Assembly (NCBI GenBank): GCA_030642845.1
Contig: DAOWMZ010000167.1
Coordinates: forward strand, 1-5,418
Direction: 5' to 3'
Length of the DNA: 5,418 nucleotides
Source: Candidatus Zixiibacteriota bacterium
GTDB taxonomy: Bacteria; Zixibacteria; MSB-5A5; GN15; FEB-12
Shown: positions 5,333 to 5,418 of the stretch, piece after piece
How positions within the stretch are numbered: the stretch's first letter is position 1
How the letters are laid out: every line of letters begins with the position of its first letter
The notes under the pieces: generated by a model
The model's database searches: none
Told to the model about the DNA's origin: nothing
What the model saw: the letters and a program-made list of their open reading frames with translations, nothing else
Translations under genes and position numbers: made by a program

Positions 5333-5404
5333 GGGGGTGTAGCTCAGTGGTAGAGCACCTGCCTTTTAAGCAGGGTGTCGATGGTTCGATCCCATCCACC
5401 CTCA
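5333..5404 (+). tRNA. tRNA-Lys (anticodon UUU)
   Basis: Decodes AAA and AAG lysine codons. A full cloverleaf can be drawn. The acceptor stem is GGGGGTG (5333-5339) with CACCCTC (5397-5403), with one G-U at the second pair. The D arm is GCTC/GAGC with the seven-base loop AGTGGTA. The anticodon stem is CCTGC/GCAGG with loop CTTTTAA, giving TTT at 5365-5367. The variable loop is five bases, the T arm GATGG/CCATC has loop TTCGATC, and the discriminator is A5404. CCA is not encoded, so it must be added by nucleotidyltransferase. A T7 run (5406-5412) follows immediately and might help end transcription, though no hairpin other than the tRNA itself precedes it. The window ends 14 bases after the gene, so further tRNA genes could follow. 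Confidence 0.97.
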
Positions 5405-5418
5405 CTTTTTTTGGTCAC

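Overview
This window is a compact run of bacterial housekeeping genes, all on the + strand, followed by an intergenic region and a tRNA gene. The order is lon (ATP-dependent protease La), engB/ysxC (ribosome-assembly GTPase), purA (adenylosuccinate synthetase), an FKBP-type peptidyl-prolyl isomerase lipoprotein, a strong intrinsic terminator, and tRNA-Lys(UUU). The first 217 bases hold no gene I can support. They contain a symmetric palindromic structure (26-60) and a plausible lon promoter with an operator-like inverted repeat (146-179).

The four coding genes look like one transcription unit. engB follows lon after about 43 bases that carry a small hairpin. The purA start codon abuts the engB stop codon. 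The lipoprotein gene begins 20 bases after purA, and the unit ends at a 13-bp hairpin with a T run (5037-5070). All four proteins are full length with intact active-site motifs. The unit combines protein quality control (Lon, FKBP), 50S ribosome maturation (EngB) and the first committed step of AMP synthesis from IMP (PurA). These are growth-linked functions, but they do not form one pathway.

The 336 bases between the lipoprotein gene and the tRNA are the least ordinary part. After the terminator comes a second inverted repeat (5077-5116). Next is an 18-bp direct repeat that matches the enterobacterial Pho box in 17 of 18 positions and is followed at the canonical distance by a -10-like hexamer (5162-5194), yet no coding sequence begins behind it in the window. 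Then comes a stable-RNA-type promoter (A8 tract, perfect TTGACA, GC-rich discriminator) that should drive the tRNA.

The organism is a bacterium, probably diderm: it has a lipobox-type FKBP of the kind common in Gram-negatives, a moderately AT-rich genome by eye, and a tRNA without an encoded CCA end. The protein sequences give me an impression of an uncultured FCB-group or Zixibacteria-like lineage. That is only an impression and cannot be confirmed here. I see no mobile element, CRISPR array, defence system or new multi-gene system. The best candidate for something new is the orphan Pho-like promoter and what it transcribes.
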